A stretch of DNA of 64,000 bases from Lantana camara (taxonomy: Eukaryota; Streptophyta; Magnoliopsida; Lamiales; Verbenaceae): positions 12,346,501 to 12,410,500 of the forward strand of contig CM074865.1 of the NCBI GenBank assembly GCA_037501455.1, read 5' to 3'. Below the pieces are notes generated by a model, which did not search any database, was not told the origin of the DNA, and saw only the letters and a program-made list of their open reading frames with translations. Positions 1 through 11,199 of this stretch are shown in pieces. Positions within the stretch are counted from its first letter, which is position 1; every line of letters starts with the position of its first letter. The position numbers and the translations under genes are program-made.

Positions 1-1135
1 TAGGATTCACAGGAAGTCAACTCTATAGGTTCATTTTCATAGAATGATCCTAAGGTGTCTGACTTGCTAATCCTTTTATATCTCAACGTTCCAAAGTAAT
101 TCGAAGCCTTGCCACCTCACTTACTTTTGTTATCTCATTGTATGTTCAGAACATTAGTGTCTTGAGTCTTTGCACAACGGATTATGCAGAATTGACTCAA
201 GACTAGTGAATTCTATTCCTAGTAGAATTACTAAACGAGGTAACATTTCAGAGTACTCATACTCTTCGCAGTTCCCTTTCAAAGTCCTTATTTGCTACCA
301 TAGAAGCAAACGTCCAATTTGATCTCTAGTGTCTTTTGGGTGTACCCCTTACATGCCCCTCCATTGGGCTCTTAAGGGTTTCTTCTTCTTTAGGCCTTCA
401 AGCCTTTAACTTAGTGAGTTTAGAAGAAGAATTAACCATCACAACCTTTTATTCCTTTTTAAGGATGCTCTCAACCATTATCAACTAAATGATTAACTAT
501 GCTACATTAGCATCATTCTAGTTGAGCATAAAGGGTTTGAATGATGGTGGAAGCAATGTAAGCAATCAGTGCATAGAGAACTCTTTTCTCGGTTGATGAT
601 CGAGACCATAAGATCTTCAAATAAGATCTTTAGACCTTATTCGTGTGCACTTGTTTCCTCATTTGGAATATTGAATAATTCCATAATGTTATACCTTGTA
701 ACATTTTTATGAGGTGGTTCAATTGCTCTTAAGTGGTTTGGAAAAAATCCATTCACCTCAGATTGCTTCTCTTTTGGCCCGGGTCGAATTTTCACAATTG
801 AAAACTTCGCCCTTTAGAGAACGCCTTTCTCTTATTCGGAATCTAAAATGAATTTTAGGGTCCGAAGCCAATCAGAGTTAGTTAGGACTTAGTCAACTCT
901 TTTGACTTAAGGATGGATACAAATGGGTTTGCATTTCATATTGTAGAGAATCACAGAACTACAACCTAAATGCTAAGCAGAGAAAATGTGAGCATGCTGA
1001 ATTATAACGATATACAAAAGATAAGGTCTTTAATCTAATGTAGCTCCCACTGTTTTTCAAAGATCTATAATTCCCAAAGATCTAAGAGGAACGCGTTTCC
1101 CAATGGGTACTAAGATCCTAAGCATTTTACCTCGA

Positions 1136-1456
1136 ACCCACGACTCATAGACATTCTAAGTAAAATCCTAGGTAGGTACAACTTACCAATTCTAACACCT
1201 TTAGAACTCTTAGTAATTGTTTTTGCATCACATATCTTTCAATATGGACCCACGACTCGTGCGACATCCATATTTACTTAGGCGTTAAGCTAGACCCATC
1301 AATCATAAGATCATGATCAAAACTTAGTTCGAACGACCCACGACTCGCGGACATCGCCCTTGCCAAAATTAACCACGAAATATTGATCATTTAAAATGAT
1401 CAATTAGGTAACTAAGAACTAATAAGCTCCACTAGCTATCCCACGACTCGCGGACA
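1136..1456. repeat. Four dispersed copies of a CCCACGACTCG motif
   Basis: The string ACCCACGACTC recurs at 1136 and 1248, and the longer CCCACGACTCGCGGACA at 1337 and 1440. Spacing is roughly 88 to 112 bases and the DNA between copies is unrelated. The copies lie inside the non-coding internal region of the copia-type element. They may be a degenerate tandem repeat or a protein or RNA binding motif; no function is known to me. Confidence 0.6.
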
Positions 1457-2624
1457 ATAACTAGCTTTACTTACTAAACTTAAAACCTATTGATGGAATG
1501 CTAGGAATTTAATTTAAAATTTGCATCTCGAATTAAATACCTATTATTCGAAATGAGCTTAATATTTAATGGGAATTTTCGAATCAACCGAAGAGTTGTT
1601 CGGTCCGACCTCACCAACATATATGTTATCCGATTTTATTAGTCTTGATTAATGCAAGTACAACTTAAATGCATTTCAAACAAGCACATAAACAGATAAC
1701 ATGTCCTAGCATGATACTAACATGAGATGATCATGGGTTCTACCTATCTTATGCGTGATATGTGGGAGCCACTCCACAATCACAAGTTCTAACATACATG
1801 CCACATAAACAGTTTAAATCACATAAGGGAAAGCGGTAACAGAATACGAGCCCTATCTCTATTACATTTTACAATTGAGATTCCCCTCCCTAACATTTTG
1901 AGGGGTCTTCACTTATGGCCTCCTTGTTACTTGAATGTGGTCCATCTTACTCCATGGGTGCATTGTCTCCAAAATGAAAATAAAACCTCACCACCTATCT
2001 CTACTCTCAAATTACAATAAAAAGAAAAAGACATAAAGTAATAAGGCTCAATCTTCATATTGGCCTTAGACAAATACACGGGGCATACCCCGACCTCAAA
2101 AACAGTAATATGGAAAGCCACATAAAAAATCACATAACAGTACGCACATAAGTGAGGCTCCAACCTCAATTGAAAAACGCAACTATAGGGCTCCAACCCC
2201 AATTTAAATCATCCATGTGCATAAATTAAAACCATACATAAGTCTAAACCCATGATCACCTAACATGCATAAATTGCAAGAATTTAAATTTAACCAATAA
2301 ATTAAAATTCTCGCTTTAAGCTCTAATAGCTTAAAACACGACTTAGATGCAATTCTTGTTCAAGAGTCTTTTCAATAAAACCCGAAAAACAATAAACTAA
2401 TAAAATTCCAATTAATTTCTGAAAATTAATAATTTTATTCTTTCAATATTTTCAGAAAACAAAGATTGTAATTTTTCCAAAATTTAAATCGATCAATTTC
2501 TCAAAAATCCCAATTTAATCAAAAAATTTAAAATAATTTTATTTTAGCAAAACTGATTTTAAAATATAAAATTAAAATAAAATTAAATGGGATTTTAAGG
2601 ACCAAAACACGAAACACGAGAAAC

Positions 2625-2965
2625 ACGGGCCCGGGACGACACGGGATCGCCCGCCCGCAGCACAGGAACGCGCGCTAGGCGCGCGCACTAGCCGGCAGCG
2701 ATTACCGCCAGCGTGCGCACGCCAGGCGCGCGCCCTTGCACGCAGGCATGCGGCGTGGGCAGGCAGTCCCGCCCATCCCTGGGCGGACGCTCCCGCGCGG
2801 TTGCGGGAGGAGCAGGCGGCTGTCCCGCACGGTTGCGGGACAGGCGAGCGGGGCGCCTAGGCGGTGGCGGGAGGTCCTCCCGCACGGATGCGGGAGGGCT
2901 GGACGGCGGTGACGGGGCTTGGGCGTGCGACGTGCTAGCACGCTCGCACGCCCAGGCCCATTCTT
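2625..2965. other. GC-rich island with three similar hairpins
   Basis: About 340 bases of very GC-rich sequence sit inside otherwise AT-rich element DNA. Three copies of a TCCCGC-N6-GCGGGA inverted repeat are present at 2791-2808, 2823-2840 and 2878-2895, with loops GCGGTT, ACGGTT and ACGGAT. Short frames on both strands are open here only because stop codons are rare in GC-rich DNA, so I do not call a gene. On the element's sense (minus) strand this lies in the leader, about 270-600 bases after the primer-binding site. Confidence 0.6.
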
Positions 2966-3226
2966 TTCGTGTCTCGTTTCGTATTTTTGGGTTTCTCCAA
3001 AACCCGGTTCAATCCATAATCAGAAAAATTCGATTTAAATAAATTTCAATCAAAACGGCTTTCAAAAACATAATTCAAGAAAACAGTTTCAGAAATTCAA
3101 GAAAAATTACAGTTTCGTAATTCAGGCTTTCTAAAAGAACTCATGAATACCTAATTCGCATCTAAGCCTAAGAATTTCTACCAAATTCAGAATAATTGAG
3201 ACGAATCAGAAACACGATTAACGAGG

Positions 3227-3240
3227 TGGCTCTGATACCA
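3227..3240 (-). other. Primer-binding site, initiator tRNA-Met type
   Basis: On the minus strand the sequence reads TGGTATCAGAGCCA, the standard plant retrotransposon primer-binding site complementary to the 3' end of initiator tRNA-Met. It sits two bases inside the LTR end at 3243. This fixes the element's orientation as minus and the neighbouring repeat as its 5' LTR. Confidence 0.9.
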
Positions 3241-3242
3241 CT

Positions 3243-5516
3243 TGTTGGAAAACAGGAATCAGAAAGCAACGGAATTTTAAAATTTTTCCAACAAAAGGAT
3301 CTTGGACTCGCAATCGTGTATCCAAATTCGTAGAGATCAAGAAACTCACTTGGGTAGTAGCTTTCTTGACACGTTTTGAGCCGCCCTCAAACGCGCTTCA
3401 TGCGGTAATGGCAACCCGTTCCTCGAAAGTCTCTTTCTACTTCAGAATCCATTGTAGGGATAACAATCCACACCAACCTAGATTCAAATCATGTTAGGGA
3501 AGTTCTTAACAATATAACATAAAGAAAGAAACATGAAACGAGAAAAGCATGATTGAAACTCCCTTCGAAAACAAGTTTTGCGAAAGTAGAAAACTGCCAG
3601 TCACAAAACCCTCGTGAAAAAATTCATCCTTCAGGACATGGACGAACGATTTTCGCCATCTTCTTTGATTCGATTTTTTCACTCGTTTCATGTTGGGTTC
3701 AGAATCGTTTCATCATCCCTTCTGATCGTTTTGCTTGATCCCCACTTTTTGGTAAAGCTCGAATCTTCAAAACTTCTAACTTGAAGCTCTCTAGAGATAG
3801 TCCACCAACTTGGCTACAATCTAACTAGTAAGGATGCTAGTTCTCTAGTTAGTGTTTAGGCTTAACCTAGGGTTTCGTTTATCTTGGAGAAAGGATGGTG
3901 TTCAACACATGAATCAAAAGAATTCTCGATTCGCTCTAAGGGGAGCTCGAGCTCCCCTATATATAGGAAGGGAGGACCGAAAATCCTAGTCCTTATGGAC
4001 CAAGGATTTGGTCCCTCTCTCCTATTACTTGATCATCAAGTAATTTTGACTTTGACTTTGAATTCAAATTCAAATCAACTTTCAAGAGAGCTAAAATATC
4101 CAAACTATTTTTGGATAATTTTATACTTTATTTATTTAAAATAAATAACTTATTTTATCTAATTAATTAATTCATAATTAATTAACTAGATTATTTTTTC
4201 TCCAAAATAAGACTTTCTTTTTAATTCAAAATTAAACCAAAGTCTATTAAATAATTAATAAATTAATTATTTAATATTCAATCAAATAAACACATGTGGC
4301 ACACGTGTCCCTATGACACGTGTCCAGTCACGTGACCCACACGTGTGGTTTCACACGTGTGGAACCCTCTAGGCCCGATTAACTCGTTTAATCATTTTAA
4401 AGCCTCAACTCATGTAACCAAGTTGTTGTGTGTGACCCTCTAGGTTCTCAATTCAATTAGCAGTGACCCTAATTAATTAATTCACTAATTAATTAATCGG
4501 TCCATAGATTAAACGACCATAGTCTAGCAACAGGTGTTTAACCCCTAGCTGAATTGGAATGTTCGGATTCGACAGAACCTTTAAGTCATTGATTCATGTG
4601 AGATACAATCCTCCTACTTACTATCTCTCAACCAAGATCTAGGGTAAGGGAATAATTAGAACCCTAATAATCTGGTCTTAAAGCTAAGTGCATTTCATAT
4701 CCATTTGATCTCAATCCAAGAAACCCTTTTCTTGATGTCTTGATCTACTGCCTTGGCCAAGGACTCCATATGGCATATGAATGACTTACACAATAAGAGA
4801 TCACCTTGCAAATGCAAGTGTAGGTCCTTTCTTGATTCTCATTCACTTTCATGAATCACTTGTGTAGCCCCAGCATAAGCCTTGAATCAGTTGTCTAAGG
4901 CGACACCCTTTAAAGCTTATACCTAAGACTACAGAGTTAACTCATAAAGTGACAAGGAACCTCAAGTCTAAGGATCAATTAATCACATCAATGACTCGTG
5001 AGATATTTCCTAATCTGGAAGTTTCCATTTCCTGAAATAGAAACTTCCTTTCCCATTTAGGAATCTTCTCACACGGGGCACCTCAGTGAACTTACTTATT
5101 GAAGTAAGCACCCTCATGTATCACGCACGTATCAACTATACACTTTGCACCTACATGAAACAAGGTGGTCCTTCTTAAGGGCGTGATCCCACAAGCAAGC
5201 CTTAGAGGAGTCAGGTTGACACTCCCACTGTCTGTAGGACTCATCGGCTTGGAGTATTTTACTAATCATGACTTATGTGATATAGGGCTCATTTCATAAA
5301 CCATTTCACCTAAATGGTAGAGTCCTAAAGTCATCAGGATTAGGGGAGTTCTCATACATGCACAGCTAAAGTAAACGCATACCAAACAAGAGCATATAAA
5401 GAAGTGTGTGCCTATGATATTAATCAATCGTATATTATTCAAAGATTGTCTGTGATACTAGGAAAGTCCCAAAACGGATTATGACTAATCGGATTTCTAG
5501 GGCACTATTCCTAACA
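3243..5516 (-). mobile_element. 5' LTR (about 2.27 kb) of a Ty1/copia-type element
   Basis: On the minus strand this LTR begins TGTTAGGAATAGTGCCCTAG and ends TTTTCCAACA, followed at once by a tRNA-Met primer-binding site. TG...CA ends, a near-perfect short terminal inverted repeat and the 'TGCCCTAG' start are features of long-LTR copia elements of the Angela type. A TATA box lies at 3958-3965. No second copy is in the window, so age and completeness cannot be judged. The assignment to copia rests on the ends and primer site, not on protein. Confidence 0.7.
3958..3965 (-). promoter_or_regulatory. Probable LTR TATA box next to a 20-bp palindrome
   Basis: TATATATA in the minus orientation lies about 1.55 kb into the LTR, a usual place for the U3/R border. 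A perfect 20-base palindrome (AGGGGAGCTCGAGCTCCCCT, 3939-3958) abuts it on the downstream side, so it would span the expected transcription start. The promoter role is inferred from position only. Confidence 0.45.
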
Positions 5517-6108
5517 TATATTATGCGGGAAGAGACTGGTCAATCTCATTCGGATCACCCTGTAGGATGTTGGAATTAACACTCTCCATTAAGTGTTCAT
5601 ATCTTGGGTAATCCTCGCAGTCAAGGGACTCGGACTATCCTCAATGTTGTCCATGTGGAGGTGCTCCTCTCCCCCCTCCAAAAGGTGTGCCCGATGCATT
5701 TTGAAGATAAACCTAAGGTGGTCGTAATAAGGGCATCCTCTAGCCCTGATCCCAGAATCTTGGTGAATGTCTTATGTAAAATTGTACATTAAATAATGAA
5801 CAAAAATTAAATAAAAAAGATTGAGTATGAATTTGGCTTACAACCGGGTCATTCATGTGCCAATATATTGGAAGAATACGAGCATGGATACTATCTTCAG
5901 CCAGTTCAACACCACGATAGCTCAACAATCTACGGAATTTGTAAAATTTGTTGCTGAAGGGGAAGAAGACGACACCAATCCGTTTATTATCGACAGGGGG
6001 AGTTACCTATTTCATATTGACAGGGGGAGCCAACTAGTTTTATCTTCTTATCTAACAAATTGTTTTTCAGGATTGACTCGGTCTCATCATCAACAAAAAG
6101 GGTGAGAT
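5517..6108 (+). mobile_element. 3' internal remnant of a Sirevirus-like copia element with repeated polypurine tracts
   Basis: Two copies of GACAGGGGGAG (5992-6002 and 6019-6029) precede a third purine run (about 6094-6108) directly before an LTR start. Several polypurine tracts upstream of the 3' LTR are a described feature of Sireviruses. The preceding 450 bases have no recognisable pol. A 94-codon frame at 5821-6105 is not a known domain. The piece is truncated on its left against the neighbouring LTR. Confidence 0.5.
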
Positions 6109-7400
6109 TGTTAGACTTTGTTTTGTTGATGTTTTGTTGGAATATATTTTCTTTGGAAAGATTCATATCTTGCATATATTTTGAGAATGTTATTTTAATT
6201 TGCAGGATTTTGTCCAATTGGAAAAGGAAAGTTATTAACCATATCCTAGCACATCATGATTCCTACATTCAAGGTAATTGATTGACAAAGATCAAGCATG
6301 AAAATGATTCTTAACCAAATGCCAATAGGAAGATTGAGGAAAGAAATCACCATTGATCCTAATTGATTGGCTCCAACGACTCCTTCCATTCACAACACAA
6401 GTTTCGGCCATATAAAGTCATGCACATATGAAGAAGAAGAAGACTATGTCTATAAGTCCTGATACGAACTTTCGTATCGTAAGAGACTTTAGAGCAGTCT
6501 CAGGCTCGTTAGAGAAGGGGATGAAAAAGAGGGATAATCCGGAGGACCGTCCGGCCGGGGGAAATTGAGGGGGAAAGAGAGATTTCAGAGATAAGAGATT
6601 GAGAATTGAAGATTTGTTTATTGGTTGAATGTTGTAAACGTAACAGGACTAACAATATATAAAGGTAAAGATATCCTAGACCTAATAAGACTCCCAAAAT
6701 AACTCAAACTTCTCCTATCACGTAACTACCATAAACAATGTAATATATAAAATAATATAATATAAATCCTATCAAACTAAATATTAAAACTTTTCCTATT
6801 CTCTCTGAATATCTTACGTAATATTCCGCATCTCCATATCCATCTTGATATCTCTCTTGATACACCATATCTCTCTTGATACACAAATCTATAAGTCCAT
6901 AAGAGCAAGACTTTGAGTGTTGTGTCTGTAAGTCCTTAAGTGCAGGACAAAGTCCGTAAGACCGTAAGTGCAGGATAGGTGTTTTTCTTGAGTGTTGTCA
7001 GGATTTGTGATAATCCTGCGTTGTATTGTGGAGACGGTAGTTCTCACGTGTGGTCAGGTAATCTCTGGTACTTCAGTGTGTTGATACCAGAGTTGAGGTA
7101 ATATTTCATTAGTGTTTGTTTGTGAGATAATTAAGTGAGGGAGACTTACTTATCCCACAAGTGTTGGATTATACGAGATTATAAGGTTTTTCTTGTAATC
7201 ATGTAACTTAATAAACTTTATTTGCAAAACTCCCAAGCTTGTCGAACCTGTATAAATCGCTTGTGCTTTTTCTTTTCAATATTTAATTCCATTTTATCTT
7301 TGTTTCTTGTGCATTGCTACTGTGTTTTATCAAATACCAGAAATTGTTCGAAGTACCGTCCATCACTCAACCCTAATAGCATCCTTCAATCACAACAACA
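6109..7400 (+). mobile_element. 3' LTR of the Sirevirus-like copia element, interrupted by a gypsy solo LTR
   Basis: The LTR begins TGTTAGACTTTGTTTTG right after a purine tract, which is typical of Sireviruses. It ends near 7397-7400 (...CACAACA); that end is estimated. Bases 6460-6887 are a foreign solo LTR, so the native LTR is about 860 bases. The segment after the interruption contains TAAGTCC-rich short repeats. No host gene is present. Confidence 0.55.
6460..6887. mobile_element. Solo LTR of a gypsy family also present at 47.3-48.4 kb
   Basis: The sequence begins TGATACG and contains AAGAGACTTTAGAG(C)AGTCTC, GGATAATCCGG and a tail resembling CTCTCTTGATATC, in the same order as the LTRs at 47252-47752 and 47954-48355. 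It is flanked by an 11-base direct duplication, TCTATAAGTCC (6449-6459 and 6888-6898). The 3' end is diverged (...ACACAAA instead of ...ATATCA). It has no internal region, hence a solo LTR. Confidence 0.65.
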
Positions 7401-8769
7401 TTGCGGCGGTGGTGGGTCCTTAACAAGAAATTCTTGCTTCCTTCGTCTCATAAATGAGCTCTCTGAATGGCTGGACATTTTTCTTCTTTTTTGCGGTTAG
7501 GATTTAGAGTGCTAATTAGACATATTACAGGGGTACCCGAACAAAAAACTCATTCTATAAATCAAATCTTGTTATTGTAATTATATAATATTCATATAGC
7601 AAAATATACAGAAATAAAATAGGTGGGTTGAAAATGAATTGAATATATTATTTCAATTAATTGAAATAATTAGATATGAACACGAATTTGTATAAATAAG
7701 TGACTTATATATAATAATTAAGAATATTTAACACTCTATCTAATAACACATGTGGACAACTTTATTGAATACTACTTTTTAACCTAAATAAGCATATACT
7801 TTTCTAGTAAGTACATTAATTCTTATATAGTTTTACTTTTATGGAACAAAGATTTCGTTTGTGTATAACTATTATCCAAATAAATACCTTTAGGGCATAA
7901 CGAATACACAATTTTTTTTTTTCAAATTTGATACAAGTCAGAAACTTAGAGAAAACAGAGACACAGCCAATTAGATTGATTTCTTTAAATTTCAGGAAAA
8001 GACAGACTTGAAAAGGCAAAGACTTGATGAAGTAGATTTATTTTTTTTCTGATTTTTAGACAAGACAGAGATTTAATGAAGCACATTTAAGAGGGTAGAC
8101 AAAACAAATTTGAGAGAGCGGAATGATATAGATTTGAGAGGCTGGCAGCCGGCAGCAAAGCAGATCTGAGTCGATCAAACTGTGAAAGTTAAGTATCTTT
8201 ATAGATCCGCCACCACTATCGTCTTTTTAGATATGTTGATCAAATGGTGAAACTTAAGTATCTTTATAGATCTGCCACCACTATCACCTTTTTAGGTTGT
8301 CTTATTAAGTTTTTGGTATAAAAATTGAGTCTCTTTCTTAGAGTTTAGTATAGTTTTTTTTCTTGAAGTAAAGTTTTTTCTTATATTTTTTTACGCTAAT
8401 TTTGATCTATGTTCGAAAATTGTAGCTTCAACTTGTATTTGTTCCTTCTAACTTTTTATTGCATTATTTATATTTTTGAATTTGATTGCTTACTTTATAA
8501 TAGTATTGTTTAATTTTTAAAAAAAATATATGTATATAATACATTTGATCGCCACAAATTCAAAACCATCTGATTAGTTATTGTAATTTCATACTAATAA
8601 ACAAGTCTATTATTATGATGATGATGATGGACTCTTCAACAAAGACATTTGAGTTTTTTTATCTATCAAATAATTGAAGCTGAAGTAATCAAAGAGAGAG
8701 AAAAATAATGTTTGGTTTCAAATATGGAAATAAATAGTAACTTAATAAAAACAAAAAGAGTATTTTTCC
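7401..8769. other. AT-rich intergenic stretch
   Basis: No gene is supported here. The stretch holds long T and A runs, a small ATG trinucleotide repeat near 8616 and a 65-base tandem duplication at 8173-8300. Short frames, such as the one at 7816-8019, have no recognisable domain. Confidence 0.7.
8173..8300. repeat. Two-copy tandem repeat, 65-bp unit
   Basis: Two adjacent copies begin GATCAAA at 8173 and 8238 and share AAGTATCTTTATAGATC and GCCACCACTATC. They differ at a few positions, so this is an old simple tandem duplication. No function is suggested. Confidence 0.8.
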
Positions 8770-9234
8770 GTTTACACCCCTTGTGAGATTGAGTAATTAC
8801 AACTCGTATATCCTTAAATGAAAATATTACACAACTCACCCTTTCAAGTTTGAGAAATTTCGAATGAACCCATTCATGTAGGATTTTTCACGAATTTTTT
8901 TTTGAATTAATTATATTTCACCACTAATTAGTTCCTCACTGCTAATTAAGAGGGAAAAAAATCATTATGAATATCAATTTACAAACGAATCATGTGTTGA
9001 TCCTCCAAAAAACTCCGTAGATTATGTGTTTGTCACTTGAGAATGATATGCGAGATGTTGTGAGGAACTAACTAGTGGTGAGATATAATTGATTCAAGAA
9101 TGATTTTGTAAACAATCCAACCGAGATAGGTTCATTTGTAATTTTTCAAATTTGAAAGGGTAAGTTGTGTAATATATTTATTTAAGAAGGTACGAATTGT
9201 AATTATCCAATCTCGTAGGAGTGCAGCCGTAAAC
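8770..9234. mobile_element. Foldback MITE with arms of about 185 bp
   Basis: The left arm (8770 to about 8950) and the reverse complement of the right arm (about 9055-9234) align along their length. Both start GTTTAC, share GAGATTG-ATAATTACAA and ATTACACAACT-ACCCTTTCAA, and end CACCACTA-TTAGTTCCTCAC. About 100 unrelated bases separate them. There is no coding capacity and I cannot define a target duplication. The superfamily is not clear. Confidence 0.75.
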
Positions 9235-10090
9235 AAACCAAAAAAATAAAATAAAATGACGATTTACAATGTATTAGTAAACTAAAACCAGTTACAAGTG
9301 GATTTAGATAATAGTTTGTGCTTTGTAAGAAACAAGAAATTGGACGGCAAGCTTGTAAGAGTAAATAATTCAAAATTCAAGTTTGCAAAGATGGCTATAA
9401 TTGATATAAAGAATACATGATTATGTAAAATTTTGATTTTGTCTCGTTCACGTGGAAGGCGTGTTGGATTAGAGGAGAGAAACTTGTACAACGGAGGGTC
9501 ACCCTCCATTTAATTAAATTAATAATTAATACACAAGATTAATAAGGAATATTATAAAAATAATAAAAAGAGTTATAATGAAAATAGAGGAGTGTTAAAT
9601 GTTGAGTAAACAGTGTTGTACAATGTTAAGAGTTTGAGCAGAAGGTATTGCCGAATACTGTGAATATACGTTAGCTTGTTGTATGCTAAAGGTGGGAGAA
9701 TGAAATTTTTAGGAGTTCCTTTATAAAAGAAGGAAGTAGGGAGTTACGGATTAGGGGAAGTGGTAACTGATCAGGTGAGTAGTTAAAATATCAAACGGTA
9801 GGTATTCTCTTCTAGGGGAAGTTTAGTTGTTTGAATTCCAACCGCTATTCGAATATTTTCCCATGTTTCTATTGACTAGAACAACCCATAGAATCAGGGG
9901 AAACTCTTTCAGTCACTCCTAACCTTCTAAATTCTCCCAATAGATCTAACAACCAATTGGTCAGCGCGTCTGCTAAGTTGACCTAATCCTTCTACGATCC
10001 AACAGCTGTCCATGACCCTAACTACTTCCGAAATGAGTTGGACTGTACACATGATTGGATCATAATATAAAAATTTCCCCCCGCATCATA
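9235..10090. other. Intergenic stretch without recognised genes
   Basis: The sequence is AT-rich to mixed. Bases 9710-10060 look like retroelement-type LTR sequence in composition, but I could not match them to another element in the window. A 75-codon minus frame at 9282-9509 has no recognisable domain. Confidence 0.5.
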
Positions 10091-10820
10091 TGTATTCCAA
10101 TATTCCATTGTGTATGTGAATGGATGATATGAGCTTTGGGCCACAGTATCTCTGGGCTTTTATTGTTGGGGAAGCGTAAAGAATGGGCTTTGGGCTTTAA
10201 CGTAACAGTTTAATGAAATTTATTACAAGATAAGTAAATGGCCCCATGTGAATTATTCTTCATTTTGCACTTTGATTGCCAATTAATTACCCTCTCCGGA
10301 AACTGAACTGTTTCTCCGCCACCGGAACCTCGCCGCCTTCAACATCTTCTCTCTGCTTGTACCACCCGTAAGCCCTTCTCCATTTTCTGTTAGTTTATTT
10401 TCATTTTTCCCCCGAATTATAGAGTATCTATGCGTAGTTAAACTATTGTTGCATATCTTGAGCAAGTCCACTGACTAATTTAGTAGAAAGGAAATGCTAT
10501 TCAAATTTTCATGTATTTTCATCCTGTAAATCAAAGCTGAAACAGAATGTTGTATTGATGGATTTTGGAAGCTTTTGATTTTACGCATTTGGAAATGAAA
10601 AATTCGCATTGAATGGCCATAAGCTCTTAATCTGTGCATTTTATGTCATGCCATCATATATTTTTTGTTTATCATTATTATTGCAGAGCAATGGTGATGG
10701 TGGCTAGTCGGAGGAGACCGGATGGTGTGAAGGAAGCTTATCACTTATTCGTTTATTGTACAAAAAGCATTTTCCCAGCATACACTGAGGGCTTATTGGT
10801 TACCATAGAAACCTAATACG
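10091..10820 (+). pseudogene. Copy A of a small plus-strand gene start (promoter, 5' UTR exon, first coding exon), truncated
   Basis: This block is a diverged duplicate of 22364-23260. It holds four TGGGCC/T (site II-like) motifs at 10137-10196, a 5' leader ending in a CCACCC-GTAAG donor, an intron of about 330 bases ending TTATTGCAG (near 10686), and an exon with ATG at 10691 reading MVMVASRRRPDGVKEAYH. Homology to copy B continues to about 10800, where the frame becomes subtilase 3'-UTR-like sequence and ends. Site II motifs are common in housekeeping promoters. I do not recognise the protein. The leader has lost two short segments present in copy B. It is probably a dead fragment, although the start codon is kept here. 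Confidence 0.5.
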
Positions 10821-11199
10821 TGGTACTCTCGGTACGGGGTACGCAATACGTTACTGTGCTAAAATATTAATACGTCGGGGGTAGGTTTAGTCGGTACGTT
10901 TATAATGATTAATCGGTACTCTTATTCTATAAATACACCAAATTAGAGATATAAATAAAAATTATATGATGAAATGTATACAAATATGAATTAACTGAAA
11001 AAAAAACCCTGTGTTTAGCCTAAATAGCAAAAAAATCCTTGTCATAAAAAAATTAGTCCAAAAAACCCAACGTTTTTTATTTTTTGCACACTGCCCCTTT
11101 ATTACATTTGGTCAACAGATGGATGTGATTTACCTAAAATACCCTTATTGTTCATTTTAAACTAAATGGTTAATGTCCATTCATTAGATATCTTTTAAT

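Larger units (their letters stand above)
1..3226 (-). mobile_element. Internal, apparently non-coding part of a long-LTR Ty1/copia-type element (5' side)
   Basis: This stretch lies directly downstream, on the minus strand, of a primer-binding site (3227-3240) and a 2.27-kb LTR, so it is the start of the internal region of that element. No frame holds more than about 110 codons and I recognise no gag or pol motif. A large non-coding (LARD-like) derivative fits best. It contains a four-copy motif (1136-1456) and a GC-rich island (about 2625-2965). The other LTR would lie left of the window. If gag-pol is present it must be beyond base 1. Confidence 0.55.

Noticed and set aside
1136..1456. CRISPR-like spaced repeats
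   Set aside because: Only four imperfect short motifs with irregular spacing in a plant retroelement. There is no array and no cas gene.
2688..3042. Overlapping open frames of 65-109 codons on both strands in the GC-rich island
   Set aside because: Stops are rare in GC-rich DNA. The products are Arg/Pro/Gly-rich on both strands and match no family. The region is a transposon leader.
3227..3240. tRNA-like sequence
   Set aside because: It is only the primer-binding complement of a tRNA 3' end. No tRNA fold is present here or at 36070 or 54191.
9282..9509. 75-codon minus frame
   Set aside because: No recognisable domain, AT-rich context and no promoter or splice evidence.
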